A stretch of DNA of 64,000 nucleotides from Trichobilharzia regenti (lineage: Eukaryota > Platyhelminthes > Trematoda > Strigeidida > Schistosomatidae), in NCBI GenBank assembly GCA_944472135.2, contig OX235264.1:90902319-90966318 (forward strand). Reading direction: 5' to 3'. The notes under the pieces are model-generated. The model had not been told where the DNA came from and did not search any database. It worked only from the letters and a program-made list of their open reading frames with translations. Every line of letters starts with the position of its first letter. Within the stretch, counting starts at the first letter, position 1. Below are positions 1 through 11,014 of this stretch, piece by piece. Position numbers and translations under genes: made by a program.

Positions 1-955
1 GCATAATATTACAGCTAAGTGTTTTGATAATTCATAATTGGGAGTATTTCTAAAATCTACTGTTGGTGGTGTGGGGTAACCTGGCTTATGTATTTTAATA
101 GTACCATACATTCTAGTAGCATTATTAGTTTTAGGCATTAAATAAAACCATTTGAACTCACCCAGTGACGGCTTCATTCTGCGAATAAGTTCTGCTGTAG
201 ATTTCTTAACCTTATTCATTATTGTGTCAACAGGCTTCTTAATTTCTTCATATGGACCTGTTTGATTACGTTCAGTAAATTTTTGATATAGTCAGGTTTA
301 TTCAGAACTACGGCGGGGTTTCCTTTGTCAGCTTTTGCGATGAAAATATTTAATTAAAGCTTCTGCTTCCGATTTTGTTAAGTTTGACTTTGTTTTCTTT
401 TGATTTTTTAGGGTTAATGCACATTGTGCTCGAACCGGGGTTCGAGCCCTCGCCGACGCACACCTGATATCTATGGTCGGCCCGCAAAATTTGGGCTACC
501 GATATCCACGCTGAAAATTCCATACTTGTACCAAAAATACAGTGTGGAATCAAGCTGCAATCAAGAAAAAACCTCTTCTGCTGTCTGTTGTCTTATCTAT
601 TGAACCTAGTGCTACTTCTATGTTAGGAATAACATCCACTGGTTTTAATTTATTAACTGTCACGTTTAAATTTAGTCGTTTCTCGAGTACTTTTATCTCA
701 CTAGAGCATAGTTCTCTTGATGAGACGTTGATCACTCACTTTGTTCTGTCTATAGAGGATGAAGCATTGACATCAATTTCATTTGTTGTGTTCTTTTCTT
801 CAATTAGTTTGTTGAATTTTTTTATTTGTGTGGTTTTTGATTTTCTTAATGCTGATTCTCTGGCTTTTCTGGATGTTTCAACAACAGTTATATAATCTTT
901 GTCATTGACCATACATTTGAGTTTGTGTTCGAGGTTTTCAAGGCTGCTTTTCTGC
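1..955 (-). mobile_element. Penelope-like element, N-terminal half, cut by the left edge
   Basis: Minus-strand translation gives a broken PLE protein. From about 950 down to 575 it reads the N-terminal coil-like region and the segment beginning INVSSRELCSSEIKVLEKRL, which precedes the RT in PLEs. From about 350 down to 1 it reads the RT entry motifs KADKGNPAVVLNKPDY and MYGTIKIHKPGYPTPPTVDF. Stops and shifts occur throughout, including one just before INVSS. A SINE-A copy at 410-572 splits the two halves. The rest of the RT and any GIY-YIG domain would lie left of base 1. The PLE call is firm from these motifs; the family is not resolved. Confidence 0.82.
410..572 (+). mobile_element. SINE-A copy 1, tRNA-derived, inside a PLE
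   Basis: The stretch from the box-B-like ggttcgagccct through ctgatatctatggtcgg, gggctaccgatatcc and ccatacttgtacc to an A-rich tail matches the copies at 7027, 54346 and 57715. The first third, which should carry box A, is degraded here. It lies in the opposite orientation to the PLE coding sequence that it interrupts, so it is younger than that PLE. Confidence 0.8.
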
Positions 956-962
956 AGTCACT

Positions 963-1830
963 AATGATATTCCTAATTGTAGTAGGCCAGATTATGCATT
1001 GGACTGTTCATTGTGATTGAGAAGACAGGAATACGCTAGACCGATAATAAGACTTCAGATGATCTGGTTTCTGCATGTGTATGGTTTATGTGGAATGTCA
1101 AACATACTCCAAGACTTGCAGTCGAAAACCAACAAAGTGGGTGAAGATGCAGGCAGCGAAGACAGGAGTTCAAGTGGACGTAGAGACGATGGAAGTAATG
1201 TAGATAGCCAATCAACAGCAACAACCAGCACGAATGACTATCAGCCTAATTCCTTAACCTATCTAAAAAACACGGTTCCAACCACAGGCGAATGGAACGG
1301 ACGAAGATGTCGTAACCGGCCAGAAGTGGAAAGGCAAGATACGCCTTTATCGATCTGAAATCGGTTTAGAAATATTCTGCACTCAGCACAAACAGGAGGA
1401 TTCGGATTTTCAACACAAATGTGAAGTTATTTTTCTATATAGGTCAGAAACTTGCACTACGTTATCAACAGATGTCCCTTTAGCTGGCCCTATACTGAAG
1501 ATCAAATTGTCAGCCAGAATGAATCAGCAGCAAGAAACTCTGGCGATGAAAAAACCAAGCAACAGCCGATCGCTCTACAAGTATGTAGGAGAAAATAGAA
1601 GTGCATTAGGTAAATGTTTAGGAGGCCATCTAAAGACATTGCGCACAATATAGGCCGTTGTTTTAGTGGTATCCAAATGGGAAGCGACGAGCGGGTGGTC
1701 GGTGACGGCGTGACATGCAGGAGGTCGTCTGGGCAGGAGGGGATAAGAGGGATTATGGTCAATCGTGTGCCTATCTGAAGGTAATGGCGGAGAATAGAAC
1801 AAACTGCAGATATATTGTTGAAACCCAAGA
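963..1830 (+). mobile_element. RTE-clade LINE fragment, post-RT region
   Basis: Plus-strand translation opens with MIFLIVVGQIMHWTV, matching the segment that follows the RT core in the two long RTE copies (MIFLIAVDWIMRQT at about 61.1 kb). It continues through the short glutamine-rich stretch near 1210 and the post-RT tail. Many stops are present and no open frame exceeds about 110 codons. It directly abuts the PLE fragment at about 960. It is a 5'-truncated, old copy. Confidence 0.75.
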
Positions 1831-1870
1831 TAGCGATAGTAAACAGATGAACTGAGTGCTTCGGTGATTC

Positions 1871-2895
1871 ACTAGTGGAATATTCACAAACGCCGCATGT
1901 GGTCCGGCTTTGATTCCTAGTCGAGGCACTCCTGAACTTGGCTTAGCGGTTGGTAAACCCTGCAAAAGTTGGAAAGTTACGTGTGAGATTAGCAATACCA
2001 TCTTATAATGATATCATCACCCTTACAGAGCTAGAGCTTGATGTCATTTTCGCCGCTCGAAATCCAAATGAATGCAAAATTAGTAGATGAAGATGATACT
2101 GATGACATCCCACGTTCAAGTCAACACATAAAATTGATTATAGATGCGAGCTTCCATTCACATTACCATCTATAAGAAACAAGACGATATATATGTGTAT
2201 ATATATGTATATATACATTTGTATAATAACTACAATACAATCACAGGGTATTTGTTAAACGGAAGACCATCTGTCATAATTACCATTTTCAAACACACGT
2301 AAAGGGAACTTTACAAATAAAAAGGTTATAACTGCGGCATATTTCGTGCACTGTCAAAAAATAAAAGACGGTGGGGAGTGTATCAAGTGAGAAGTGAGAG
2401 TGAAAAAGGCTTGACAAAGTGGTGAAAATAAATACAACTAATAATAATGATAATAATAAAATGTTATAAGAATATTGACTAAATGACGGTTCCCTTTTCG
2501 GTCTAAAGCAAGGAGGAACGCTTTTTGAAGCCTTCTTCCCCTTTGCTTTTTTTTTCTTTCAGAAATATACACCTGTAAATAGTGAGTGTTGTTTGCTCAC
2601 TGTCTCTACATTGATTTTAGCATATATTTATAGCGGTTCAAAAAGCTCTTAAGATAAGAAAGGATTATATAACTTGGGAGAATAAATATTAGTTTTGAGA
2701 GGAGTTTTAAATGTAAAGAAACACACATCGATGAAAAAAACTGAGTATGATGCATGAAAACTTTGTTTACTTGAAGGTATTGTGTACTACTCATGCATTT
2801 TCTAGATTAGCCTGTTTAATGAAGTTTTTCTTCATTCATGTATTTGCCTATGTCAACACTCAGTTTTCGAATTCCTGTGACTCTTCTGATCACTA
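1871..2895. other. No gene recognised
   Basis: AT-rich sequence with a short TA/TG-rich run near 2190-2215 and no long open frame. I could not match it to any of the repeat families in the window. Confidence 0.5.
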
Positions 2896-2904
2896 TTGAT
2901 AATA

Positions 2905-3290
2905 TTTTTTTGGTTCCACATGGAACATTGGGCTTCAACAGCTCATTTGCGTTTAGTTCTGTTGTCTGCAGTCACCAATAGTTGGCTTCCATCTCCTACT
3001 CATAAAAGTCTCCAACTTGTCGAACTCGGTCGAAGGAACAACTGTTCGCTTCCTATTCGCGACGGCCTGCTACGCAATGTCAGCCAGCTATCTCCATTTC
3101 CTTCAACATAGTTGTTAAGAAGTAAGTTCTTGGTAGGTTCGTGGTGAGAGTCCGTTCTATTACTTATTCTTTCAGGACATCTGACCTTCAGCATGTAGCT
3201 TGCGAAGGCGAATGTTAATAAAAGTCTGAAGCCTATTTGAAATGCTTTCAGTGATACACACGTCAAGTGTGTGAACGCTGTAGAAGCTCT
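2905..3290 (-). mobile_element. RTE 3' fragment
   Basis: It begins with ggaacattgggcttcaac, the reversed RTE 3' terminus also seen at 11040, 36015, 53318 and 60215. It continues through the reversed terminal coding region (tcgcgacggcctgc and cagccagctatctcc segments). It is heavily decayed and faces the plus-strand RTE 3' fragment at 3395. Confidence 0.68.
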
Positions 3291-3394
3291 GACTTGAAAT
3301 TAGTGTTGACAATTTTCGTTTTGTTCTCCATGCTCATTGTAGCAGGTTTCCAAGCTAATTTTAGTTTAATAAAGTTCTGTCTTATTTCAGAAGA

Positions 3395-3690
3395 ACCGAT
3401 TGTGAAACAAATAGGCAGAAAGAAATGGAGATAGATTGGCCATACGCTGAGGAAAACATCAAGTGACATCACTAGACAACCCCTCGAGTGGAACCCGAAA
3501 GGGAGGCGGCGAGTTGGTCGTCCAAGGGTGACTTGGGTGAGGTCATGCGAGGAGGAGATGAAAGCATGTGGACAGACCTGGAGCAGGGTGAAAAAGTTGT
3601 CAGGAAACCGAAGGCAATGGAGGTGCGCAGCTGAAGCCCTATGTTCCTCTAGGAACTAAAGGATACAATAATAATATAATTATTTCAGAA
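3395..3690 (+). mobile_element. RTE 3' end fragment with AAT-rich tail
   Basis: Plus-strand sequence from gaaacaaataggcagaaag through ggaggcggcgagttggtcg to gaagccctatgttcctct and an aataataat-type tail is close to the reversed ends at 60.2 and 36.0 kb. It is a clean 5'-truncated LINE copy containing only the terminal coding region and 3' UTR. Confidence 0.8.
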
Positions 3691-3719
3691 GAAAGTAACA
3701 ATACTTGCCACAGTTAAGA

Positions 3720-4470
3720 AACTGTAAATGAACCTTGATTTCGATGGAAACTTAGCCTGCAGTTACCTTCAGAGAAGAAATTCAGTATATTTGATAACAT
3801 TCTCCAGTCATTCATGTGTCTGCAGAATCCTTTAGAACAATATCTTGCATCTCACGACTTCTATGTGCATTTATCAGCTCACATGTTGCTGTGGAGGCAG
3901 ATGTATTAGTTTCTCGACGCTGAACCACTTTAAAAAAAGTTCAAGAACAGCATACCACATGATTATAGAAAGGTAGCAGTGATTATATAAGAAAGGCAAT
4001 AATCGAACATCTTGTCAACACTGGTCATTTGATCTCAACAAATCCCTCCTTCAAAGTAGTCTAAAAAGTGAAATATAATCTGCCAAAGACAATATGCTTT
4101 CGTCTCCTTTGCATTACTGAAGTTTGCGCCATTCAGTTTGTTTTGTTTTTCGAAATCTTTATAACTCTTGTATTTCTTTAAACCTCTTACATTATTCTAC
4201 ATTTCCCTTTATTTCTCCGTGTATCCTCAACACAACTAATTTACTAAATTATTCATAATACAACGTAACTCTAAAACACTTGTTCAACTTCGTTTATGCA
4301 CTGACTAACATTGACAACTGTGTCACAACTCATCATTTTTTTGTTACAACCTTCTCTTATGAAAAAGTTGTATATAAATGAGATTGTACAGGAAAAGATG
4401 GGAATGAATTCACCGAATTATGTGTTTTATATTTTCATTAATGTCTGGATGAGAATTTTTCATGAATTAT
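3720..4470 (+). mobile_element. PLE 3' fragment: decayed GIY-YIG region plus 3' UTR
   Basis: Around 3860-4100 the translation keeps traces of the PLE endonuclease region (MCIYQLTCCCGGRCIS, then a segment like LVNTGHLISTNPSFKV) with many breaks. The non-coding part 4140-4460 parallels 9600-9975, after the PLE fragment at 8.7 kb, including a shared gacaactcatcact/gacaactcatgact-like segment. The two are therefore copies of one PLE family. Confidence 0.65.
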
Positions 4471-4547
4471 CTTGTAATCCTCTCGTAGTAATAATAAAAT
4501 ATAATACTCAAGCATTGGTTTTGTGAGAATTGTTTTGGCAATGTTCT

Positions 4548-4896
4548 GACAACCATTGGAAAACCCGGCAGTTAATCATTGGTTATAATGGGAAGCCGTA
4601 ACCTGTAGGGAACAGCAGGTTGAAGGTGAGGCAGTAACTCACCGCAGAAGACATTAACAAGTGGCCGCGAGATGTCATTAATTGGCAGAAGTCGAGTTTC
4701 AGTGGCTTAATGGTCCACGAGATTGCTCGCCTTGAAACCAGAAGTCCCTTATTTCGAATCCTGGCAGTGAGTGCGTACTGCTAAAGAATTCCAAACTGGG
4801 AAGAAACAGCTGTCCAGTATTCCTTGCAGGTTTCCCAATGCTTTTCTTACTGATATCGGCGCAAGATGAAACCCTCCAGCCAGTAAACAATTATCA
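4548..4896 (+). mobile_element. SINE-B copy, tRNA-derived with decayed hammerhead
   Basis: It contains the SINE-B spacer (gcagaagacatta, gtggccgcgagatgtc, ggcagaag), then a tRNA-like part with a box-A-like cagtggcttaatggtcc and a box-B-like tatttcgaatcctgg. The ribozyme segment follows at 4771-4830. The core here reads CTAAAGA instead of CTGAAGA, so the hammerhead should be inactive, although GTACTG, the helix III palindrome cagctgtc and cagtat remain. The left end holds a reversed piece of the element's own tail (ccattggaaaacccgg). Confidence 0.8.
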
Positions 4897-5760
4897 CAAC
4901 TTTATTCCTGAAAATGTATTTGCTCACAAAATATAGAATTCTCAATGAAATCTTATTTTGCAGTCTTCAGCTAAAATGGAAATCCACTGTGTATTTTATG
5001 ACCCAGTTTTATTCGATATGAAATAAGATTCAGTCATCCAAAAAATGACTTTTTGGCTTCATTTACTTCTCAAACTGAACAACTCTAGGTTGAAAATTAA
5101 CTCAAAATATCCCCGAGCTCTCTTTGTGGCATAGAGATAATGAGAAGAAGAATAAAACGATCGGAAATAGGAAAATATTGATGCATTATTCTAGATTGAA
5201 GTTTACATAACACAAAGGTTTAAGCGGATTGTCAATCAGATGTATCATTAAATTATGTGAAACAGCTGATGCGATGAAACATCGGTCAACATCGGGAATA
5301 GTTAGAATTATCGCCTCGAAAAAGCATTGGAATGTTATGTCTGCAACTTATGAGCTCTTTAAAAAATCCAAAGTGAGAACAACTATTTTAGCTGAATAAT
5401 GTAATATTTTAAAGTTTTACCAACTGTGAGATTATTAGAGTGTAGGAAAAAATATTTTATTTTGAATAACTGACAGAAAAGTATTTATCAAGCACTGGTT
5501 TATACGGATTTTGTTTGATTTTATTGAAGGATTGGGCTGACATTGGTTAGATCGCGGCCCATAAGGTTATTTGTCTGCGATCAACCAGAAAGTCGTGTGT
5601 CGGAGCTGCCGTGAATGCGTACTGATGAAGTGTCCCGAAGTAGGAGGAATTAGCTTTCCAGCACTCCAAAGTCAACTTTTGATGACATACTACAACCATG
5701 AGGAGTTCGGAAAAATAAATTACAGGATTGTTCTTATATTCATTCAATTCAATTTTAGAT
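4897..5760. other. No gene recognised
   Basis: AT-rich intergenic sequence. Short open frames on both strands at 5547-5771 overlap each other and look like chance. No repeat family from this window is visible here. Confidence 0.45.
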
Positions 5761-5765
5761 TTAAC

Positions 5766-6060
5766 AGTTGACTAATTTGACCGAAGTGTCTGTTTTCAAG
5801 TTCACATGTCGGTTTCTTGCACCGATGCTTCGACGATGTCTGGGCATATACTCAGAAGTTAATTGATGGATAGTGACTATCAGTTGAATCCAGGATGCGC
5901 ATTTCGTCTTATTTTGGACTCGTCATCTGGATGTACCTGCATTTCACAGTGAGTGGTGATGTTCCTGCCGAGACTCGAACCCAATGCTCATAGTTCCAAA
6001 CGCCGAAGCATTATCCACTAGACCACTTGAGTCACGAAAGCTACCACTTGTGCAATGGGT
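5766..6060 (-). mobile_element. SM-alpha-like SINE copy, antisense
   Basis: Reading the minus strand gives a tRNA-like start with box-A-like tggtctagtggataatgc (6037-6010) and box-B-like gggttcgagtctc (about 5980), then the hammerhead region (5945-5885), then the SM-alpha 3' part (cccagacatcgtcgaagcat, ccgacatgt), which also occurs at 22,925-22,975. The hammerhead core reads ATGACGA where the intact copies have CTGACGA. That loses the conserved C, so this ribozyme should be inactive. An inverted second hammerhead segment follows at 6110. Confidence 0.82.
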
Positions 6061-6109
6061 CATATGAATTATTGAATTCAACTCTTTATTTTTCCATCGA
6101 GCTTCATTG

Positions 6110-6225
6110 AGAACACTATCACTCACTGAGGAATGCAGGTGCATCCAGTGACAAGTCCCAAATAGAAAGAAATGCGCATTATGCTGGATTTCACTGCTAT
6201 TTACCACCCACCAATTAACTTCTAA
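6110..6225 (+). mobile_element. Inverted SM-alpha hammerhead segment at the 5' end of the antisense SINE
   Basis: Plus-strand cactcactgaggaatgcagg, then a decayed hammerhead (gtgacaagtcccaaat, gaaatgcgcat), then ccacccaccaattaac repeats the 3' half of SM-alpha in the opposite orientation to the copy at 5766-6060. The layout (SINE plus an inverted copy of its own ribozyme segment at its 5' end) matches the intact example at 22.7-22.9 kb. The core is mutated. Confidence 0.75.
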
Positions 6226-6954
6226 CTGTTCTTATGTGACTGAAATGCAAAGAAGACAAAGAAATATAATGGTGAAGCGTTAGAAAGACTTGGTAAAAGA
6301 ATGTATACAATATGTTGTCTTCTCTGAGCTAATTGGTCATAAATGTTTACTTGGAAATTAGTATCTCTGTAGAGCCAAATGATATATACCTAATCTTCTG
6401 ATTATCATTTGCACATATACTCATTTTATAGTACTTCTGGCCCTCACATTGTTTTTTTGTATCCCATTCATGACTCTCATGTATGTTGACCATGCTGTAA
6501 CATTTGCCTTCTCTGACACCAAATGTATCTCCCTGCCATTTGTTGTTTATATGCCAATGAATGTCTCTTTACATACTACTGATAAACCTTATCAGTAGCA
6601 CTCACCACAGTGGAATGATGTTTTCATAACGTTATCTTTCTAAAACGCAAAAGAATGACATGAATAACGCAAATGTGGAATGACGCATTTAAGAAAGAGT
6701 ACAGTTAACTCCCATACGTTGACTATATTTTCGGACTTTTTGTGGTAATGTTGACATTAATAAAAAGTGTCGGTTGCCAGAGATTTGACTGGTTACATAT
6801 TTGATCACGAATTGACCTGGGAGTACTTGATAACTATTTAATCTTGGTATGGAACTCCTCAGAAGTGCACGTACATTGAGCTGTGACACCACAACTTTGC
6901 TTTCACATGGTTAGCTTGTATACCATTAAGCTAAGAGTTCATGGATTCCAGAGG
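6226..6954. other. Mostly PLE-type non-coding sequence
   Basis: The segment at 6430-6620 resembles the 3' flank of the PLE at 44.6-44.8 kb: both carry a ctctcatgt segment, tctccctgc followed by a trinucleotide-rich stretch, and tactgata. The rest shows no gene. I infer a decayed PLE 3' UTR. Confidence 0.45.
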
Positions 6955-7014
6955 TTAGATTTCTTGTCGGATTATTGGATCGGGTTCACGAATTTGTCTT
7001 GTAACCGGAAGATA
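6955..7014 (+). mobile_element. SINE-B internal fragment
   Basis: attggatcgggttcacgaat followed by cttgtaaccggaag matches the spacer-to-anticodon part of SINE-B seen at 10,443-10,498. It is truncated on both sides and lies just upstream of a SINE-A copy. Confidence 0.6.
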
Positions 7015-7026
7015 CTAATACCAACA

Positions 7027-7220
7027 GTGTGCGTCGATGACACACCGGTTAGGACTCCTGCCGACCATGCACATGGTATGAGGTTCGATCCCCTGCCGAC
7101 GCACACCTGATATCAATGGTCGGCCTGCGAAATTTGGGCTACCGATATCCATGCTGAAAATTCCATACTTGTACCAAAAATACAGTGTGAAATCAAGCTG
7201 TAATCAAAAATAAATAAGTA
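7027..7220 (+). mobile_element. SINE-A copy 2, near full length
   Basis: A tRNA-derived element of about 195 bp. It has a box-A-like ccggttaggactcctgcc, a box-B-like gaggttcgatcccctg, the body ctgatatcaatggtcggcc, gggctaccgatatcc and ccatacttgtacc, and a tail rich in AAAT. The Pol III-like boxes suggest tRNA-Glu-type ancestry, which is an inference from box A and box B only. No hammerhead core is present. Confidence 0.85.
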
Positions 7221-7249
7221 AAAATATTTTTTCATAATATAATAAGAAA

Positions 7250-8480
7250 AAGAATATTCTGAGCCAACAATTGTGTTCGACCGTTTCTTCTTCAGGCTCT
7301 ACATTTATAAATTCATAAATATTAAAGTACAAATAGTCATAACATGAACTGAGGTACATGTGTAAAATGGAATAATAATCCGTTAGTAAACGATGTCAAT
7401 GGAAACGAATAAATGGGGCACACTGAATATGGGTTCGTCAGCTAACAGAGAATAAATATATTGATAAAATAAAGAGTTTCAATTGTGAATTGTAATCACA
7501 TAGTACAGACATGATAAGGTTAGTGTCAACCGTGAGGTATGATAGAGAGGTATAATAAGACATGAAATTATAAGGTGTTTATCTCCTTAATAACTTTATG
7601 GTAGGTCAGGGTAGACAAAGGGGATGAATGTGTATGCACAGGATTATTCATCCATCATTAGGAGATATAAACTTGTGCCAGAAGGCGAACTGTTTGGTTA
7701 TGATGCAGAAGATTGGTAGCTCTGGTGGATAGTTTCTATTTAGTTGTGTTCTCTGAGCCGGATAGCTGATTTCCGAAGCTTTCATTGCCCTACTAGGCGG
7801 CATCTTCAATGCATAATTCAATTTGAAGTGAAATTTTAGATTTCTCCACGAGTTTATTAATTATCTCTCCTGGTGACTGACCGTTTCCTGGTGAAGAAAA
7901 CAATCGGTTCCAATACAAGTAACCTAGAGAGTGTGGAAACACAACAATAACCAATCACATTCAAAGTCTCCAGTAGAGATGATTACTAAACTCGTGGGGA
8001 AATGTAAAAGCTAACTTCAAACTGAAGTACACTCTGAAGTTTTTGCCTAGCACGGCAATGAAAGCTTCGCAAATAAACCATCCAGTTTGGAGAACACAGC
8101 TATATCAAAAAGACTATTTGGTACCCAATTAACAGTCGTAAATGGCTGGTCTATTGTGATGCAGTGTTCACTGTCCGCTAGATGAAACCACATTCCACTA
8201 TTTGCTGGTGTGGTTACTCCTTTTCTAACCCATAGTGGAATACGTTCACGAGCACGCGAAGTCGAGTTCTTCTCAGTGCGGTCTTCATTACTAGCATTAC
8301 GGAAACAGTTTAATTTGCGTACACACGTCGATCTGGTAATTTTTGGTAACTTAACTTTAATGCACGGTTGTCACTGTCGGTTCAGCTGAATAGATGAAGT
8401 GTAATTTTGCAGCAATTAAATTTTTCTCAATAGGTTTAATCAATATTCAGTACAATCCTCCGTACATATGTGTCTAATTC
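7250..8480. other. PLE-type flanking (5'/pLTR-like) sequence
   Basis: Several blocks recur at other PLE borders. tcttcaggctctacatttat (7288-) resembles 46,078-46,098. ggtataataagacatg and ggtaggtcagggtagac (7549-7617) resemble 56,752-56,820. The stretch ending with gttcactgtccgctagatg (8167-) resembles 59,113-59,132. Two reversed or direct copies of a hairpin-forming block (ggcaatgaaagcttcg) lie at 7786-7810 and 8049-8066. No open frame is credible. Confidence 0.5.
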
Positions 8481-8689
8481 TATGACTAAGATAATAAAAT
8501 TAAATCTCGCTTATACGGGATTGGTATAAAACTGTGAAAAGGGATAATATTTTCCATTTCATGCCACTTTCCTGTAAATATTTCTCATTTATCCTTCCAT
8601 TTAACCTTTTAGTAAGAAGAACATCCAAAAACGAAATGCTACCTTGATATTCTTCTGCTTGAAAAGTAAGTTAAATCTTTGGATGAAGA

Positions 8690-9980
8690 CTTGCATTGAA
8701 TGTTGTTTGTGATGATGGTCACGATCTTATTCGGTTACTACAAACATTCAGCCACAAAGTTCACTCTTGAAATTGAAAACGAAACTAAAATTCCTTTTCT
8801 TGATGCTTAACTTACAAGAAGAGCTGACAAAACTTCAGAAGGTCCATCCATAGGAAACCCGAATGGAACGGTCAGGTGACAGGCTTCTACAGCTGGGTAC
8901 CAAACAGTCACAAAGGAAACCTGATAAGATTTCTTGTTACTCGCGTCCTACGCATCTGCAGCTCTGATACCTTGGAAGAAGAACTACACCTCCTAAAAGA
9001 AATCTTCATACCAAACGGTAATCCATCAAGATTCATAGACGAAAATACCAAAAAGAAAATCTAAAAGCAGAAGAGACACTATCCGTGCTTAAAAGACACC
9101 TTATATGAACCTCGACTTCAGAGGTGACCCACTCAGTGATGTCCTCAAGTGGGGAATATACACTATTTTAAGAAGAACTTTCTTTGCGGCAACAGTGAGA
9201 GTAGTGTTCTCCAGTACTCTGCTGAACTTCAGAAGCTCAAAGGACAAGTTACCGCACCTGTACACTTCTGTGTATTTTTATCAGTTCACCTGTTGCTGTG
9301 GAGCCAGTTACATTGGTAGTCCGATACGCATCCTTTATAAAAGAACACTATCCAGTGTGGTTTCAGAAAGGAAGTAGTGGCTGTATAATAACTGAACATC
9401 TCGTCACTACTGGTCATTTCATCTCAACAAACGCCTGCTTCAAAGTACTCCACGAAGTAAAGAACAACCTTCCAAAGACAATACGTTTCCGTCTTCTTTG
9501 CATTGCAGAAGCCTTAGCCATTCAGTTAGGAGAACCAAAACTATGCATACAAAACAAAATTATTCAACCACTTCTACTATCATGGTAACAACTCTAATGA
9601 TTTGACTGAACTTTTGCCTGTATGCTTATTTTTCTAACAACTTAAAACTCCTGCGTAATTCCGTATGTTTTGTTTCCACATGCGCCCTGAGCACAACGCT
9701 TTCATCCAAGGCATTCATGTTATTACGTAACTCTTCTTTAGCAGACGTTTGTGACAACTCATGACTTTTGTTACTGCTCTCTTACATCAACACTCAGTTC
9801 ACCTTAACTTACTTAGTGGATTTTCGTTTGGCAAATTTAGTGTACACGCACATACAAAACAACCATATATATTTGCGATTTTACAGCTATGAAAATAAAT
9901 TTGCCGAAAAGAGACTCTTCGCTGAACAACCGGTCTTCGGTCTATCAATGTCTGAATGAGGACTTTTTATGAACAAATGA
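8690..9980 (+). mobile_element. PLE fragment: end of RT, linker, GIY-YIG domain and 3' UTR
   Basis: From about 8750 the translation resembles the post-RT segment of PLEs (ETKIPFLDA followed by LTRRADKT). At 9265-9588 it reads the GIY-YIG-type endonuclease region in two shifted frames: YQFTCCCGASYIG, then WFQKGSSGCIITEHLVTTGH, then EALAIQLGEPKLCIQNK. GIY-YIG domains nick DNA for target-primed integration in this class. The copy is dead because of several stops and at least one frame change near 9330. The non-coding tail matches 4140-4460. Confidence 0.82.
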
Positions 9981-10344
9981 ATGTTATTTATCTTGATTGC
10001 CGTCCTAAACTATTTGCATGTCATCTGCATAATTGCACTTATATTGAGGTTTATTCAAAATCTCTCTTAGAGGATCATTTTCTAATTTTGCTAGGAAGAT
10101 ATCCATTAATAAGCGGCCTAGAGAGATAGACACTACAGCAAAACCATCTATTTGTCAGTAAAACTCCGTATAAAATGCAAAGGAAATAATCCTGGTACAT
10201 TTTTGCAATAATTGTTTCGATTCCATAGGTGTGATTCCAGTATTAATCTTTCCTTTTGACAAGTTTCGCACATATACAGCTAACTGTTTCAATAAGATGA
10301 ACACTGGTAAATAATGACGTTGTATTCAAAGATAACACAGTTAA
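9981..10344. other. No gene recognised
   Basis: AT-rich sequence between a PLE tail and SINE-B. Nothing in it could be assigned. Confidence 0.4.
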
Positions 10345-10630
10345 TATGTGGAGCTGGTCGGGTGTGCGGACAAATACTCGCCGAAGACATTGGCTAGCGG
10401 TCGCGCTATGTCGTGAATTGGCAGAAGTTAGAATTCAAGGACCATTGGATCGGGTCCCAGTGGCTTAATGGTATACAAGCTCGCCTTGTAACCGGAAGGT
10501 CCTGGGTTCGAATCCCGGTGGGTGCCTACTGCTGAAGAGCCCTAAACTAGGACGAAACAGCGGTCCAGTACTCCCAGGTTTTCCAATGGTTCTCTTAGTA
10601 CTGTCAGTTAATGATGAAATCCTGAAACAG
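10345..10630 (+). mobile_element. SINE-B, best-preserved sense copy
   Basis: The order is: spacer (gccgaagacattggc, cggtcgcgctatgtcg, gaattggcagaagttagaat); tRNA-like part with box-A-like cagtggcttaatggta (10,458-) and a perfect box B ggttcgaatcccg (10,504-); a hammerhead-like segment (10,525-10,572); then the tail gttttccaatggttc to gatgaaatcctg. At least eight further SINE-B copies are present in the window. The promoter boxes imply Pol III transcription. I do not recognise this as SM-alpha: the ribozyme arms and tail differ. Confidence 0.85.
10525..10572 (+). ncRNA. Candidate hammerhead ribozyme of SINE-B
   Basis: Core CTGAAGA at 10,532-10,538, GAAA at 10,554-10,557 and a GTC cleavage triplet ending at 10,565 are all in register. 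Helix I is TACTG (10,527-10,531) with CAGTA (10,566-10,570), perfectly complementary. Stem II (gccc/ggac around taaacta) has one C-A mismatch. Helix III is the near-palindrome cagcgg with one A-G mismatch; other copies read cagctg, a perfect palindrome like tgcgca in SM-alpha. The arrangement matches a type I hammerhead with a very short helix III. Activity of this copy is uncertain because of the two mismatches. Confidence 0.72.
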
Positions 10631-10649
10631 TTAATATGTTTTAGACATT

Positions 10650-10910
10650 TCACATATTTTTGACTGTTGAAGAAAATAAGGATGAGTCAGACACACTCAC
10701 ACTGAGGAGAACATCGGGTGACATTGGACACCAGGATCTCACATGGAAAACAACGAGTTGGGCATTTGAGAGTGATTTAAATAAAACCATATAAGGAGGA
10801 GATGAGATAATATGGACAGTCATGGGGCAAGCTGAAAATGATTGCAAAGGATATGAGAAAGTGAAGAAGTTTTACTGAAGACCTACTTTCCACAATAATA
10901 ATAGTAATAA
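10650..10910 (+). mobile_element. RTE 3' fragment
   Basis: Decayed plus-strand copy of the RTE terminal region: gaggagaacatcgggtgac, gatgagataatatgg, and tgaagacctactttccac before an aataataatagtaat tail. It faces the minus-strand RTE fragment at 11,015. Confidence 0.65.
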
Positions 10911-11014
10911 ATACTCACGTTTACCATATCGGTAGACGTTTATCGAAATTCCTTTGAAGTTTACTAATAGGGGATAGTTTAGATGTCATTATAATTATAT
11001 TATGTTATTGTTCC

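Noticed and set aside
7786..8066. Hairpin blocks (ggcaatgaaagcttcg) with nearby TGAAGA and GAAA, possible hammerhead of a PLE
   Set aside because: Two extra bases separate the stem from GAAA, and there is no complementary helix I, so the hammerhead fold does not form in register.
10458..10520. Possible true tRNA gene
   Set aside because: Box A and box B are present, but there is no complete cloverleaf with an acceptor stem, and the sequence is repeated with SINE-B flanks many times.
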